DNA of 64,000 nucleotides from Megascapheus bottae (GCA_024803745.1 JANJXV010000004.1:42279358-42343357), one strand, 5' to 3'; numbered from the stretch's first letter, positions 22,372 to 35,018 are shown. Numbers and translations: made by a program. The notes: generated from the sequence alone by a model not told the origin.

Positions 22372-23512
22372 TGTGCATCTGGGAATAAAGCAATGCAGCT
22401 CCAATAATTATTGTATTTCTGGGTTTTAAAAGTGCTTTCCCTTGTTTTATTGAGCACATCAAGCTGAGTGCAACAGTGTGAACGACATTGTGTCTGTGGG
22501 AGTAGAAGCTGAAGCTGTTGAACACTGAATTTGCCCAGTGTGTTTCGGTGGCAGAACCCCTCATGCTAAATGTGTGTGTGTATTCCACTGAGAAAATGCA
22601 CTGTTCAATAGCTCTCTGCATCTTTCATTTCATACCTATAGAGCAGAGGTTCAGCGGCTGCCTGCTGAGTTCCATTGTGAAGCTCATAACAGATGGTCTA
22701 GTTCAAGGTTCTTTAGAAGGCACATGGGAAAGAAGTTACAACTCTGCTTATTTTTGTCTTATTTTATGTGCATTTCTTTCCTTTGAAATGAACATTTTGC
22801 ACCGAGTAATCCAGTTGGCTGCTGTTCCAATTTTAACATCCATGCAATATGTGAAAACTTGAACACAAGAACTCCCCTATGCCAGTCACTCAAATTAATA
22901 TAGATTAATTTGTTGTAGTTATTCTGGTATCTTCTGAGTAAAGAGTGAGTTTGGCTTCTAATAAAGCCTACAATATGAATATTAAGGAGTTAGATGGTTT
23001 CACTCTTATTGGGAATTTTAGATCTTCTAAAAGCACTGCACATCTCTTTTGTGATTGGATTTACTTTATTTATAGACATTGCCAAAGAAGGCTTCAGAGT
23101 GGGAAATCTAAAGTAAAGAAAAAAACTCGATACAGTTACAACAGAGCTCGATAAATAACCTTTTCAAAAACACGTGAAAATAATTTTCAAAACACATAGA
23201 GAAGTTGTTTGAATAAGTAGTTTACATTTAATGATACAGTTGTTCAAATGATCAAACACTGCATGAAGAAACTGTGTATGAAATATACAGTTTTTGGAAG
23301 ATGAATTGCTTTTACTTGATCATGCTTTTGTCTGGCCTTGTAGTTATCAAGACACAATAGTGACTTTTTTTTCAATTTATAAGTGTAGGTTTAATCTCAT
23401 AAGAAACTGCAAAGCTTTCTATAAGTTGCTTGTGATCATTTTCATTCCTCCCAGCCATGCATCAGCCATGAATTAGAGTTCTGTTTTTTTCCTAGAGCAA
23501 GTTTTTTTTTTC
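22369..23512. other. Unique sequence, nothing recognised
   Basis: The 114-codon open frame at 22518-22862 has no recognisable domain, and no exon signals are convincing. Confidence 0.45.
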
Positions 23513-23526
23513 AGATGTATGGTTTA

Positions 23527-23641
23527 TTTATTCATCTACTTTTTTGTCAGTCATAGGACTTGAACTCTGGGCCTGGGTGCTGTCCTGAGCTCTTCAGCTC
23601 AAGGCTAGCGCTCTACCACTTTGAGCCACAGCGCCACTGCC
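23527..23641 (-). mobile_element. 5'-truncated dimeric SINE (right monomer only), minus strand
   Basis: The plus strand has 'ggacttgaactctgggcctg', 'gagctcttcagctcaaggct' and 'ctctaccactttgagccaca', the right monomer of the B1-Geo type. The left monomer is missing. Flanks 23513-23526 and 23642-23655 form a 14-bp target-site duplication with two mismatches. Confidence 0.85.
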
Positions 23642-23843
23642 AGGTGTCTGGTTTAGCAGTTCTCTTCAAGTATCACAATTTTTCATTATACTTTCATTTG
23701 CATTTTTCTGGTAAGGACTAAATCTAAGTAAAGTAACTTTATCTATGTACATATAGATTATGAAATAAACATATAACATCTGAATATTTAAACATTAGAA
23801 TAATAAATTTCATTTTGGTTAAGTGCCAAATATTTTCTTTTCC

Positions 23844-23845
<2 letters not shown>

Positions 23846-23909
<64 letters not shown>

Positions 23910-23981
23910 TTCCTTCCTTCCTTCCTTCCTTCCTTCCTTCCTTCCTTCCTTTCTTTCTTTCTTCCTTTCTTTCTTTCTTTT
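23846..23981 (+). repeat. (CTTT)n/(CTTC)n microsatellite derived from an L1 tail
   Basis: About 15 CTTT units, then about 13 CTTC units, then a mixed end. It lies directly at the tail end of the minus-strand mini-L1, so it is most likely an expanded (AAAG)n/(AAGG)n form of that poly(A) tail. Confidence 0.9.
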
Positions 23982-24209
23982 TTCATATATTTTTTATTGT
24001 AATTAATAGAAGGGTTACATGATATTTGCCAGATAGAAGGTGCATTAATTCACATACATTGATACCCTTTCACATGTCTTGGTCTCCTTTTCCCCCCCCT
24101 CCATCTTGTTTTTCCCCCCTTCCCTATCCAATTTCAAATAACCAAATACAAATGTACTATGTTATCTCTCATCTCTTTTGCTGTCCCTTGGTTATCTCAT
24201 ATTGTTACT
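23982..24209 (-). mobile_element. Very short L1 insertion with inverted 5' segment (twin priming)
   Basis: From 23982 to about 24154 the sequence is the reverse complement of the L1 3' UTR end. From about 24155 to 24209 it abruptly becomes plus-oriented L1 3' UTR ('gtactatgttatctctcatc' ... 'gttatctcatattgttac'), the stretch that normally lies just upstream. A few tens of bases at the join are missing relative to the other copies. This is the classic inverted structure of twin-primed L1 insertions, here only about 230 bp long. Confidence 0.85.
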
Positions 24210-25339
24210 AGTGACTTTTCACGTCAGCAGAACACAATGAACTTTCTTTTCTTTTAAGATCAGCAAATGAAACAAATGTCTTCTACTAGAAACCAAAAAA
24301 TGGTTGTAGATGACTTGAAGGAAAAGTACAGTGGCTTGTGGTAGTTACAGTTCAGGATGTGTGGGTAGAATTTGAAGGTCTGCTTGCAAATGTAAAGTCT
24401 GAACACTACTTGGCTTACTTCCAATTGCTTGAAAAGACGGCCAGGGTATAATTGTGGGATAGAGGTTTAAGTAGAGATGCATAGTTGTAATACTACACAG
24501 TGAATCTCTGATGTGTATTTCAATTCAGAATACATGCTTCTATTTCATATGAAATTGTTAAAATGAAAGGAATAAGTTAATAACAGGAATAACAGAGAGC
24601 TTAAATTCTGATTATAGTAAATCAACTCAACATAAAGTGAGATAAGTAGACTTTTTGGTCTGTGTAGTGATAAGTCAGTATCATAATAAAGTAGTTTTCA
24701 GCTGACTGAATTGATGTGTATGTATCATTTAGGAAGAACATCATGTTTAAGCAAGCAATACAGAAAAGGTGTTAAGTACTTGGCAGTACTTTGAAGATAT
24801 ATCATGAAAATATTACTAAATATTTTCCTATTTCTGAGAATAATGTTCCAAAATATAACACAATTGGAGTATGTTCTTCTGTAGAGAAGATGTTTGCAAT
24901 GAAAAAATCTGTTCTCCTGATGAGGTCAAGATTTTGTATTATCTGTATAGATAATATGACTTGCATACCTTTAAACCAGGTCATTCTTCACTTATGAAGT
25001 GAATAAAATTTTAATACAGTTTCTATAAAGCAAGATTAGGTAAAAGAAATAACACTTTGGTGATACTGGTCATTGACCAAAATTGCATACTAAGATATAT
25101 ACATACACACTATATATATATCTTACTCATTTAGACTCATTTGATTATCAAGTCATATTAAAGCTAAATGTGTTTTCATTTGTAGATACAAAATAAGAGC
25201 AGTACTATGAAACTTTGGGCTGAAATGGTTGCCAGGATACTCCTAGGTTATGTTAAGAATAGATTTGATTGGAATGTGCAGGAAAGGGTTTCTCCTCAAT
25301 TTTTTATAGGATACCAGGATCTCTCTTGTTTCTTTAGCA
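24210..25339. other. Unique AT-rich sequence, nothing recognised
   Basis: Opposed open frames at 24791-24997 and 24802-24984 are mirror frames without a product. Confidence 0.5.
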
Positions 25340-25520
25340 TTTTTTTCCAGTCCTGGGGCTTGAATTCAGGGCCTGGGCACTGTTCTTGGGCTTTCTCAAG
25401 GCCAGTGCTCTATTACAGTGCCACTTCTGGCTTTTTCTGTGTATGTGGTACCAAAGAACCGAACCCAGGGCTTTGTGCATGCTAGGCAAGCACTCTACCA
25501 CTAGGCTACGCTGTTAACCT
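25340..25520 (-). mobile_element. IDL-Geo-type dimeric SINE, minus strand
   Basis: It reads 'cctggggcttgaattcaggg' then 'gtatgtggtaccaaagaacc' then 'gcactctaccactaggctac'. A small deletion removes part of the right-monomer A-box region (around 25408-25418). The open frame 25207-25485 runs through it. Confidence 0.88.
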
Positions 25521-28500
25521 CATTTCTTAAACGTTTAAAATTATTCAGGCAAAGAACATAATTCTGCAAGGTAATTTCATAGATGTGTAAGGTTGGATAA
25601 AAGGTCAGTTGTGTTGGAATTGTTAGTGATGTAAAGATTTTATGTGATAAGTATATGGTAATTATTTCTGACATCCATAAACTGGACTACTCATTAGTTA
25701 ATAAGGCATTTATGGAAACCTAACACACTAGTTTTTTGCCAGGCAGTGCAAACAATCTAGAAAAAAAATTTGCAATTCCTGTTGCAGGAGATTTTGCAGT
25801 TTTTGTGAAAGGTCAGTATAAAAATATCAAATAATTAGAAATAAAATTAAACCATGTTACTCATCCAAGAGCAATATAATTTAAGTGAAGCATGTTTGGT
25901 ATGATTTTCTGGTGTTTGAGTCTATAAGTTGGATATTTGAAATGAGCAGGATTTGGAAAGTGTAGAGGAAAAGCATCAACTTGGTAAGAGATGCAAGGTA
26001 AGAAGAGAAGGGAGCATAGAATAAAGGGAAGAGGGCATTTTTTGGGGGTGTGTGTTAGTTAGAATATCATATAAACATGATTCTTTTTTCTGAACATTTT
26101 ACATCTGTATTCTTTGTTATTAAATCATTGTATAGACAATACAAATGTATGTCTAACAATGATAACTTTTAAAAGAAGAAAGCTTTTGGCCTTAGCATTT
26201 GAGAACTGGCAATTACCTCAGATTTGTGTCATCTCATTCTATATATGATACTTCAGTTCATTTGCCTTGTTATACCTCACCTGAAGAATAAAAATCAGGG
26301 TTCTTAATCTAAGACTAGTTTTCATTTTACTTGAGCCTGCTAAGATTCCTTTCAAAAAACAAAAAGACAATTCTGGCTTTGTTTCCTAAGGTTCTTTGGA
26401 CAATTTTTTTTAAAACAAAAGTGAGATTTGATAGTTACCAACTTTGGAGAAAGGTTCTGACAAAATTTGCAAGCAATTGCTGGTTGTGGGTGTTTATGCA
26501 CTTAATCTATTGAGATTATTCAGGGTGAAAAGTTTGCTGTGTCGTTAGTGAAACTCTTAATCAAGCAGTTTGAAGGTTGTCATCAGAGCAAAGAAAGATG
26601 AGTTTTAGATTTTTTTTATTGATACCCATTGACCTTTTAACCTTCCTGATTGACAAAGTCACCAAAGGTGCATTCTTTGTTGCATGGCTCCTGAGTCTGG
26701 CTTCATTCCAGACCCCTGTCAAAGGTGCATTGCAATTCTGCTGCAACTGCCATTTTCTTTCACCTGCATAAAATGAGCTTGCTTGTCCATTAATGTTTTG
26801 GAAAATGATTAATAAGTTCTCTCACCCCATACTGGAAAGGAGGGGGAATCCAGAACATTGTTAGATGTGCATGGTTGAAGTTATGGGCAGGATGGCTAAG
26901 TAAATTTCTCTGGGCCAGTTGCCCAACAGACACCCACTTCCACCTGAAATATAGAATTAGTTGGTCTAATGACATTGCAGAAAACCTGAATGTATTAAAG
27001 AAAATATATTGTTGAAATGTCAGTTATCAATGCCTGTATTTAAACTGATGATATTAGGTTTTACAGTTCTAATGAAAGATAAGAGATATCCTGTACTACC
27101 TTTTAAGACTTTCAGGGAGTTCAATTTATTATTTATGCTAATAATGTCAAATACTATGCTAAGTTTCATTCCCTTTTGAGCCTACCCATCTGCTATGTGT
27201 CTAGAATGACCTTCCTTGTTTCTTCTTCCTCGTTCTGCCCTCTTTCCCCACCCCTTAAGTTTTAATTAATGAAAGATAGAAGGAAAGAGGGAAAGAAAAA
27301 GTGCAAAGTATCTTTTCTTTAAAGTTGTTGACAGATATCTTTAAATCTATGTACACATGAGAGAACACTGTTTTTCCTCACAATGCGCACCACATCCCAA
27401 GTTAGATTTCTAGATCACTTTGGACATTGATTAAAAATTAGTTCAAGTATTTACCACTTGAATAATTACTATTTTTGTGTTTACCTTTAATCTATTAAAT
27501 ACTTGGCCTTTGAGTTTCTATTATGGATTTGCATTGGATATTACTGTGGTTTCAGTAATGGTTTCACTAGTGGTTTCAGAAATCTGTGTTTCGGAGTTCT
27601 AAGGAAATAAGTAATCTATGCTTATGACATTGTAAAATTATGAGGCTCTAGTAAACCTAGACGTGAGAGGTGAATCTATAGGTGTTTTCTCTTCCATAAC
27701 TCCATGTTCAGTAGGTTCAGTGAGTCTGTATGTGATACATATTCTGTCCATTTTTCTGTCTCCATCACTAGGCTTCCCCTTCAGATTTTCTCTGCTGGAA
27801 CGGAACATTATCCCATAGTCAGAACACTCCAGGAGAAGCATGAAGAGACATAGAAATCAAGAGAGATTTATTCTCATGGAAATGTCTGCTGACTAGTGGC
27901 TCTCTAGATTTTACCTAGTGTTTTATAGACATATTCTCTCAGACATTCTTCTACTTCTTTGCTAAAAGTATCATTGAGGACCTCTAACTAAATCACTGTT
28001 CAATGAAGAAATGGAAGACTCCGTTGCAGACTTCCTCAGTCTGCCCTAAGTTTCATTCTTTCTGTCTAGGTTTTGGGGGTGGGGGGAGTGGAATCACACA
28101 TATCGAGACGTCCTTTTCATTTGACACTGTGACAGATCCCATAAGATATCTTTCATATACTTGCTTATGGACATTTTGGGAAAATAATTATTAAAATTCA
28201 TATGCTTTTTTGGTTTGTTTGGAATATTAGTCAGAGTCATGAAAAGCCAAAGATATCATCCTTTGAGTCTTCACCATATTATACAGAATCACATGTAAGA
28301 TGATTTCTGTTTTATTGATTTTAGGGAGGAGAAATTGTATTTCACATCTATGGGAGTATTGCAAATCAACAGTGACAAAAACTATCTAGCTGTGGATGAA
28401 GAATTGTTTATTTTTTAATTTCTTGAGGTAATTTTATTAGCATTAATATTGCATTTAAATGATTTTGGAGATATCATTTGAATTTACTAACTTATTAGCC

Positions 28501-29306
28501 TATTGTTTTATTATGTAGTATTTAAGATCTCCAAATAGTTACAATTCAAATCATTTGAATCTAAAACATAGTAATAGTGGAAGAATCGTGAACATTCTCA
28601 CAGAGGCCAATGCAAGAGGGTGCCCACCTTAGCATCAGTCAGGTCATTTTTGTCTGTGTCTGTTGCAATTGATTTGATTGGGATTATGTCTAAACATTTT
28701 GGAAATCTCCAGCATCAAGGCATTTAAAATATCACTGAACATATCTTTTTGCTCCCTTCATGCATCTCCTGACCTAGAGTCAACCACTATTTTGAATTAT
28801 GTATCTGTATTATTTTTTTAGAGAATATTTTATTAGTTTCTATAATCAAACCGACATAGATAAGACCTTACATGTTTAATACCGTGTATTTACCCCCTGT
28901 ACACAAGGGGAAATTAAGTTTAATGTTTCTAGACCAATATGGCTATTAATTTCTGTACAATGGCAACTCAACACGGTAAATTGGGATACTTTTTCTAAAG
29001 TTGACAGCACAGCTAAAGTTTCTAAAAATTCAAATTATACATGTGTATATATTTATATTTATACAAAAAGATCAATAATAGCATATATTATAGCATACAG
29101 CTATAGCAGCAACAAGTTTTCCAGCTTCTTCAGTCATCTAAGAAAAATTGATATCCAGCATACTGCATTAATAAAAAGAAAAAGATGAAAAACAAAACCT
29201 CAGAAAAATGTGAAGGTCTGTTACTGTTGTGGTACCTGGCACCATTTTTCTTATTAGCTTATCAATCATCATCTGGAAAGAAAACATTCTTGAATAACAT
29301 CATTAA
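25521..29306. other. Long unique AT-rich stretch, nothing recognised
   Basis: About 3.8 kb without a recognised repeat younger than ancient fossils. Open frames are at most about 67 codons, and several overlap on opposite strands (26561-26771). A G-rich patch lies near 28075-28090. No exon, promoter or RNA gene can be supported. Confidence 0.45.
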
Positions 29307-29322
29307 AAACAGCTCCGATAGA

Positions 29323-30405
29323 GACTCGATAAATGGGACTACCTAAAAATAAAAAGTTTCTGTACAGATAAAAACATAGTTGCAAAAGTAGAGAGACAGC
29401 CAACCAACTGGGAAAAGATATTCACCAACAATACATCTGACAAATGCTTAATATCTAGTATCTACAGGGAACTCAAGAAACTAATCTCCCCAAAACCCAA
29501 TACACCATTCACTAAATGGGCAAGGGAACTAAAGAGAGACTTATCAGAAGAAGAGACTAAAATGGCAGAAAAGCATATGAGAAAATGTTCATCATCCATG
29601 GTCATAAAGGAAATGCAAATAAAAACAACCCTAAGATACCACCTTACCCCAACAAGAATGGCCAAGATTTTGAACTCAGACAATGACAGTTGCTGGCGGG
29701 GTTGTGGAGAGAAAGGAACCCTACTACACTGCTGGTGGGAATGTGGACTAGTTCAGCCACTCTGGAAAGCAGTGTGGAGGTTTCTTAAAGAACTGAAAAT
29801 AGACCTTCCCTATGATCCCGCCATACCACTTCTGGGCATCTATCCTGAACATCATGACCCAGGATATTACAAGGACACCTGCTCAGCTATGTTCATCTCT
29901 GCACTATTCACAATAGCCAGGCGATGGAAACAATGCAGATGCCCTACTGCAGATGAATGGATACAGAAAATGTGGTATACATACACAATGGAATTCTACA
30001 TAGCCAGCAGACATTTCGCAGGGAAATGGATGAACCTAGAGCAAATCATGTTGAGTGAGACAAGTCAAGACCTAAGGAACAAAAGGCGCATGGTATCCCT
30101 AATATGTGGCTATTAAATCCAAAGAGTACAAGAGCAAGGACTCAATAACTGCATACCCAAAGCTACGCACATGGTAATGGAAATATAAACATAACTATAT
30201 AGACATAAAAACCTATGACTCTATAGACATAATGTTTTATTTCTTAAATTAATATGTTTATGACATACAAACCCATAACCTAATTTTAAGTTCTAAATAC
30301 TAAGTCCCAGTGATTGTAAATAGAGATTCCCTCCTTGAACACTTGTTTGTTAGACTTGTCATTTAAAATATGATGTAAAAATCAACATTAATAAATTCTT
30401 TAAAA
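29323..30405 (+). mobile_element. 5'-truncated L1 of a distinct lineage, open ORF2 C-terminus
   Basis: One frame stays open from 29322 to a TAA at 30114-30116 (264 codons). Words include [20 protein letters not shown], 'DPAIPLLGIYP', MFISALFTIARRW and 'KMWYTYTMEFY', the C-terminal third of L1 ORF2 with the conserved Cys-rich segment. The end after MEFY is about 5 residues shorter than in the other L1s of the window. The following about 290-bp 3' UTR lacks the G-rich polypurine tract and the 'gtaacccttct' end. The right flank repeats the left: 'acagctccgata' at 29309 and 'acagctctgata' at 30408. No ATG-initiated function is implied; it is a dead fragment. Confidence 0.92.
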
Positions 30406-30422
30406 AAACAGCTCTGATAAAG

Positions 30423-30812
30423 CACAGTCACTACTACATATCCTAAAGCAGGTATGCAGGACATGCTATTTTATATTCTCAGAGGGATGATACAGTACTG
30501 TCCTAAATGCTAGAAGATACAATTAAGAAGGCATTAATGAGACTTGATTCTATTTTTCCAACAGAGGGCCTAAAGGATAATATGACACAGCTCTGTAGAG
30601 AAATGCACTTTCTTAGATAGGATTTCCTTCCATTAGTGGCATAGTTCTAAGTACTCATTCTATTAATGAATATCAGCTACAAACTGTTTGAAAATGGAGG
30701 CATAGGAACAAGAAGGAAAAAAAACCCCAAGCAATATGCTTTGCCATTTATCAATACATCTCCAAGTAAGTCTTCTTGTTCTAATTTTGAGTGCTATAAA
30801 AATTGTAAATCC
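30423..30812. other. Unique sequence, nothing recognised
   Basis: No feature supported. Mirror open frames (30663-30899) are not genes. Confidence 0.5.
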
Positions 30813-30920
30813 TCGATGGATGGAATCCACACTTGGAATCTCAGCACTCAAGGGGCTAAAGGCAGAAATGAGGTAAGTTCAAGACCAGCTTGGGTATAGC
30901 CTAGGCTCATAACAAAACCA
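30813..30920 (+). mobile_element. B1-type SINE fragment
   Basis: It contains 'acacttggaatctcagcact', 'gaggtaagttcaagaccagc' and 'ttgggtatagcctaggctc', a diverged B1 body without its 5' end. Confidence 0.7.
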
Positions 30921-31059
30921 TTTCTTCTCAGACATTTAGTGGTAACCAAGTATGTATATAGACAAAATGCCTTGGGACAAAGGGAACCAAGAATTACTAT
31001 ATCTGTTCAATGGTAATTCTTTTCATTTCTGTTTTATTTTGTTCAGAATAAAGTGTTTT

Positions 31060-31240
31060 GTATTCATCCCAATTAAATTTTCACACAAACCTCATGGCAG
31101 GGTTATATATTGGGATCCTATGTCCACAATATTAAAACCAGGTTCAGAGAGTTGGAGATGAGTCGTTCTAATCACACAAGATGAACCTGGAGAAGATAGC
31201 TATCAACCAGGGTTTGCAGCCAGAGCCGGAATGCACAAAG
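31060..31240 (-). mobile_element. MIR SINE, minus strand
   Basis: The plus strand carries the reverse-complement MIR series: 'cacacaaacctcatggcagg', 'ccaggttcagagagttggag', 'taatcacacaag' and 'gtttgcagccagagccggaa'. Confidence 0.65.
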
Positions 31241-32094
31241 CAGGAATGACGCTAGTACTCTGTAAATCTTTAAATCCCCCTTTGCTTTTCTATAACAACA
31301 TTCACATCATCCCTGAGAAGTGACCTTTCTTTGCTTTAGAAATATTGTTGATTAGTTGAAAGTCCTCAATATTGAAGTCCTTTTGGCTGCAGTGTGGAGT
31401 TGGCCTGGGTCAGCTCCTGTTTATATGGTTCCAATCGTCTAGCCATTACAGCTCCATTAGGCCATGGTGCTACACAGCTAGGAGACTGATGGAATTAAAG
31501 AGAAATAATGAACTCTCTGTCTCCCAGTCACAAAGGGATCTTCTACCTTAGAGAGAGCTATAAAAAGACATCCAAAAAAAATCAAACAACTGAAAAATAG
31601 CGCCTGTTTATTCTTAGCATGGAGGAATTGATTTTTACTTGTTCTGTTTCCAATTAATTTACTTAATTTAACCTTTAAAAAATGTCACCTTCCCTTCCAA
31701 CCTCAGTATTATCTATAATTTTTCCCTTGATTTAATTTTAGAAGCCTCTGCATTTTCTTTCAGCAGCTGCTGCCCTTTGGGGTTGGATTGACATAAAGAG
31801 GAAGAAAAGGGAGATAGTTTGAAAAGAAAGCATTTAGAACATTGTTTTGACTTTGTTTAAATTTTACCAGTACCATCTTACCAGGGCACGCAGCACTAGT
31901 AAGTATGTATAAATGTATTCCTCTGGGTTGGAGTTTAGTGGTAAGATTGAGAGTACTACATCAGTGGAAAGTTAACAATACTAAATACCATAAAGATGTT
32001 CTAGCTGAGGAGAGTTTTTCAAGCTGGAAACATGAGATCTCAGAGACCAAATGAAACATGTACCTCTTGGTACTTTCAGTACCACACCAGAGAC
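31241..32094. other. Unique sequence, nothing recognised
   Basis: No supported gene or repeat. A high-complexity block at 31370-31500 has no identified motif. Confidence 0.45.
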
Positions 32095-32280
32095 TGGTAT
32101 TTTTCAAGTCCTTATGCATTCAGTCCTGGGGGAGGCTCTTGCTAAGATGCAGATGTGGCTTCTCAGGTCAGAGAGGAGGTGGGGGATTGTTCATTTCTTG
32201 TCAGCTTCCCAGTATTGTTGGGGCTGGTCATTCTTAGTTTGCATTCTGATAGATGGGGCTTTAGAATTGTGATCCATGGA
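32095..32280. mobile_element. MER5/MER58-like hAT DNA transposon remnant
   Basis: Segments 'gctcttgctaagatgcagat', 'cttctcaggtcagagaggag', 'gtgggggattgttcatttct' and 'tgttggggctggtcattctt' match the order of a non-autonomous hAT element. The open frame 32051-32272 is fortuitous. Confidence 0.5.
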
Positions 32281-32435
32281 CATACAGTCTTGTTAAGATC
32301 TATATGAGGACACTAAGCAACATGTTTACATACACCTTGCCTGTGTAGTTTTCCATTTTTCTTTCAAGTGTGAGGCTTACACTAAGTAACTTTTGTTTGT
32401 TTTTCTGCACTGGTAGCAGAGCTTCAACTTGGTAT

Positions 32436-32631
32436 TTTTTTTTGCCAGTCATGGAGCTTGGACTTAGGGCCTGAGCACTGTCCTTGGGCTTTCTCACGGC
32501 GAGAGCTCTACCACTTGAGCCACAGTACCATTTTCAACTTTTATTTCTATGTATGTGGTACTGAGGAATCAAACCTGGGTCTTTGTGCAGTCTAGGCAAG
32601 CACTCTATCACTAGGTCAAACCCCTGGCCCC
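32436..32631 (-). mobile_element. IDL-Geo-type dimeric SINE, minus strand
   Basis: A T-run (the A tail) is followed by 'gccagtcatggagcttggac', 'gctctaccacttgagccaca', 'tatgtggtactgaggaatca' and 'gcactctatcactaggtcaa'. Confidence 0.9.
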
Positions 32632-33029
32632 TAGCATTTTGCATCTTGTTTAATGCACTTGTTCATGGCTGATACTCATTTGAAAATTGGTTCACCCTGA
32701 AAAATAATCTTGTGGTATCTGGTTACTCATTTGAACCAGAGAGATAGTGCTTCTCTTATGTGTTGAGGCTATGATGATCAAAAGAAATCATATGTTTTGT
32801 TTTCTAGGAAACAAGTACACCGATACATTTCCTTGTTCTCCTTGTTCATTGTTCATTGTCAGCCAAAAAGTAGGCATAATATCACAGAAAATTCAGCCTC
32901 ATTTGCTATGTTCAGGTAAATGAGCATCTGTCTCTGAGCACAGATTTAAAAAATGCATAGCTAAGGTAACTCAGCCTTCTGCTCAATCTGAGACCTGGTT
33001 CCTTTCCTTCTTGTTAAATAAGATGAAGC
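32632..33029. other. Unique sequence between two SINEs
   Basis: No feature recognised. Confidence 0.5.
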
Positions 33030-33241
33030 TACTTGGATACTGGTAGTTCATACCTGTAATATCAGCGATTCAGGAAGCCCATGGTTTGAAACCAGCCTGT
33101 CCACTAGAATTCATCTCCAAAACAGCCAGAAAAAAGGCAGGACCGGAGGTATGATTCAAGTGATAGAGGCCAAACTAGGGAGCAAGCAAGCAAGCAAGCC
33201 AGCACAAGGGCCTGAGTTTAAATCCCAGTACTACAAAAACA
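33030..33241 (+). mobile_element. Dimeric B1-Geo SINE with internal AGCA expansion
   Basis: The B1-like left half has 'gtagttcatacctgtaatat' and 'ggtttgaaaccagcctgtcc'. The right monomer has 'tatgattcaagtgatagagg' and 'cctgagtttaaatcccagta'. At about 33180-33200 the right monomer contains five AGCA/AGCC units, a small microsatellite born inside the SINE. Confidence 0.8.
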
Positions 33242-33954
33242 TGAAGATAGTAATCTCTCTCTTTCTTTGTGCATGTTTTCCCATTTTAAGAAAAGAATTT
33301 TCTTGGTAGTTGCAGAGTTTTCCGAGTAACTGCAGAAGTAGGGAAGAGCCTATAAAATTGGCTAAATAAAGAATAATTTGCATGCTAGTAGGTGACATTA
33401 TTGATCAGTATACAATACTTTAGAGGTCTATTTTAGCTGAGCTGTAACTGAACACCAGTAGATACTGCAAATCTCACAACTGAAGAGAAGCAGCAGGAAG
33501 AAACTTCTGTGCTCTGCAAGTATAGAGCCAGGGGAAAACTAGGAAAGAACAGAATAAATTCTTGAGCTCCTTGGGGACAATGTGGCAGTGAAAGTTGGCT
33601 ATGATTGAGTGGAGATGTGGAAGCCAGACAAGTGCTTCAGAGAAAAATGGAATGTCTCAGATGCCTGTGACATGGCAGGAAACCATGAAGAAAGGGCATA
33701 CATTCTAGAAATAATGACTGCCATTTCCTAAAGTATTCACTATCATTAAATATAATTCCATATTTAATTCTGTAAATATTCCTTTGAGATAGAAATATGC
33801 ATATATATGTATATAATTTATTCCTGAAGTGAAAAAATAGAATTTCCAAATTCTATGCATCCTCCATTACACTCTGTAGCCTTTTTTGAGGAATATGAAT
33901 TCATCCATAAAGCAGTAAGGTGTTCATTAAAAATTTTTTTAAACTAGGAGAGTG
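33242..33954. other. Unique sequence, possible ancient repeat at 33700-33850
   Basis: The 33700-33850 segment ('ttaattctgtaaatattcct', 'ttgagatagaaatatg') faintly resembles reverse-complement MIR/L3 sequence. I would not name it with confidence. Confidence 0.3.
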
Positions 33955-34065
33955 TGAGAGTCATGGTTCAAAAGGAAATGTACTCATTACCTCTCTTATG
34001 TAATTGTAACCCCCCAGGACACCACCTTTACAATAACGAGAGATTATATTAATAAAAATTAGAGT
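33955..34065 (+). mobile_element. Old L1 3' end
   Basis: It ends '...cttatgtaattgtaaccccc', 'caggacaccacctttacaat' and 'ttaataaaaatta', the terminal pattern of older L1 copies here (compare 21385-21455). Confidence 0.65.
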
Positions 34066-34802
34066 AAAAATGTCACTTATATATTCCTGCTCTCATAAAT
34101 TAATTTTTACAACTTAGATAATGCTAAATTCACTTCTAAGTATGCTTTATATACATGCTAGCCTTGTACTTCTGGATGCCTTTCAAGTGCAGAATAAGTC
34201 TTCTTACTGGGAGGAGGAAAGAATGTGCCTTCCAGAGTTTTTATGGGCCTTCACAAGATATTTTCCACAATATCTCCACTAGCTAGACAGTGATATTGGT
34301 GTCTTAAAGATGCTGTGGACTGACTAAAATTGTAAACAATGTATAAACAATATGTATGAAGATGATACGAAGTCAAAGAGCCATCAGATATCCTAGCCAA
34401 TTATTAGCTCGTGGGGGGATGCTACTTCTCTCTATGCCTCATGCTGGTATTTTCCCTAAATTCTCAAGCTTAGCTTTTGCAAGTTATTCAGATCTGTAGA
34501 TTTTTAGTTTTCACTATGTTTGTTTGGCTTTCTTGACCACTTCCTACCTTCAATCTGGTAAAAAAGCAGTAAGCAGATTTGTTTTTGATGCATTTTGAAG
34601 GAGCTCTTCTAAGTGACTACATATTCTCTCTGTTTGAGGTAGTGATGTTCAGTTCAATTCCTGAAATTTCCAAGTTGGGGTCCTGGCCTTACTTCTTCCT
34701 ACTCCTTAGGGGAATAGAATGGAAGTCAGGCTTGCATAGGTCACATGCATTCAGCTATAATGTTCAATGGCTAACCTTGTGACCAAACTTCTTCTGGAGC
34801 AA
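34066..34802. other. Unique sequence, nothing recognised
   Basis: No supported feature. Confidence 0.5.
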
Positions 34803-34814
34803 GACCTTCCTAAC

Positions 34815-35006
34815 ATATTTTTTTCACCAATCCTGGGGCTTGAATTCAGAGCCTGAGTTCTGTCCTTGGGCTTTATCTAGCTAGCCACTTGAGCCACTGC
34901 ACCGCTCCCGGCTTTTCTATGTATGTGATACTGACCGAGAAATGGAACCCTGGGTCTTAGTGAATGCTAGGCAAGCACTCTACCAGAAAGCCAAACTCCC
35001 AGCCCC
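34815..35006 (-). mobile_element. IDL-Geo-type dimeric SINE, minus strand
   Basis: It contains 'cctggggcttgaattcagag', 'gccacttgagccactgcacc' and 'gcaagcactctaccagaaag'. A 12-bp target-site duplication with one mismatch flanks it: 'gaccttcctaac' (34803-34814) and 'gacctttctaac' (35007-35018). Confidence 0.92.
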
Positions 35007-35018
35007 GACCTTTCTAAC

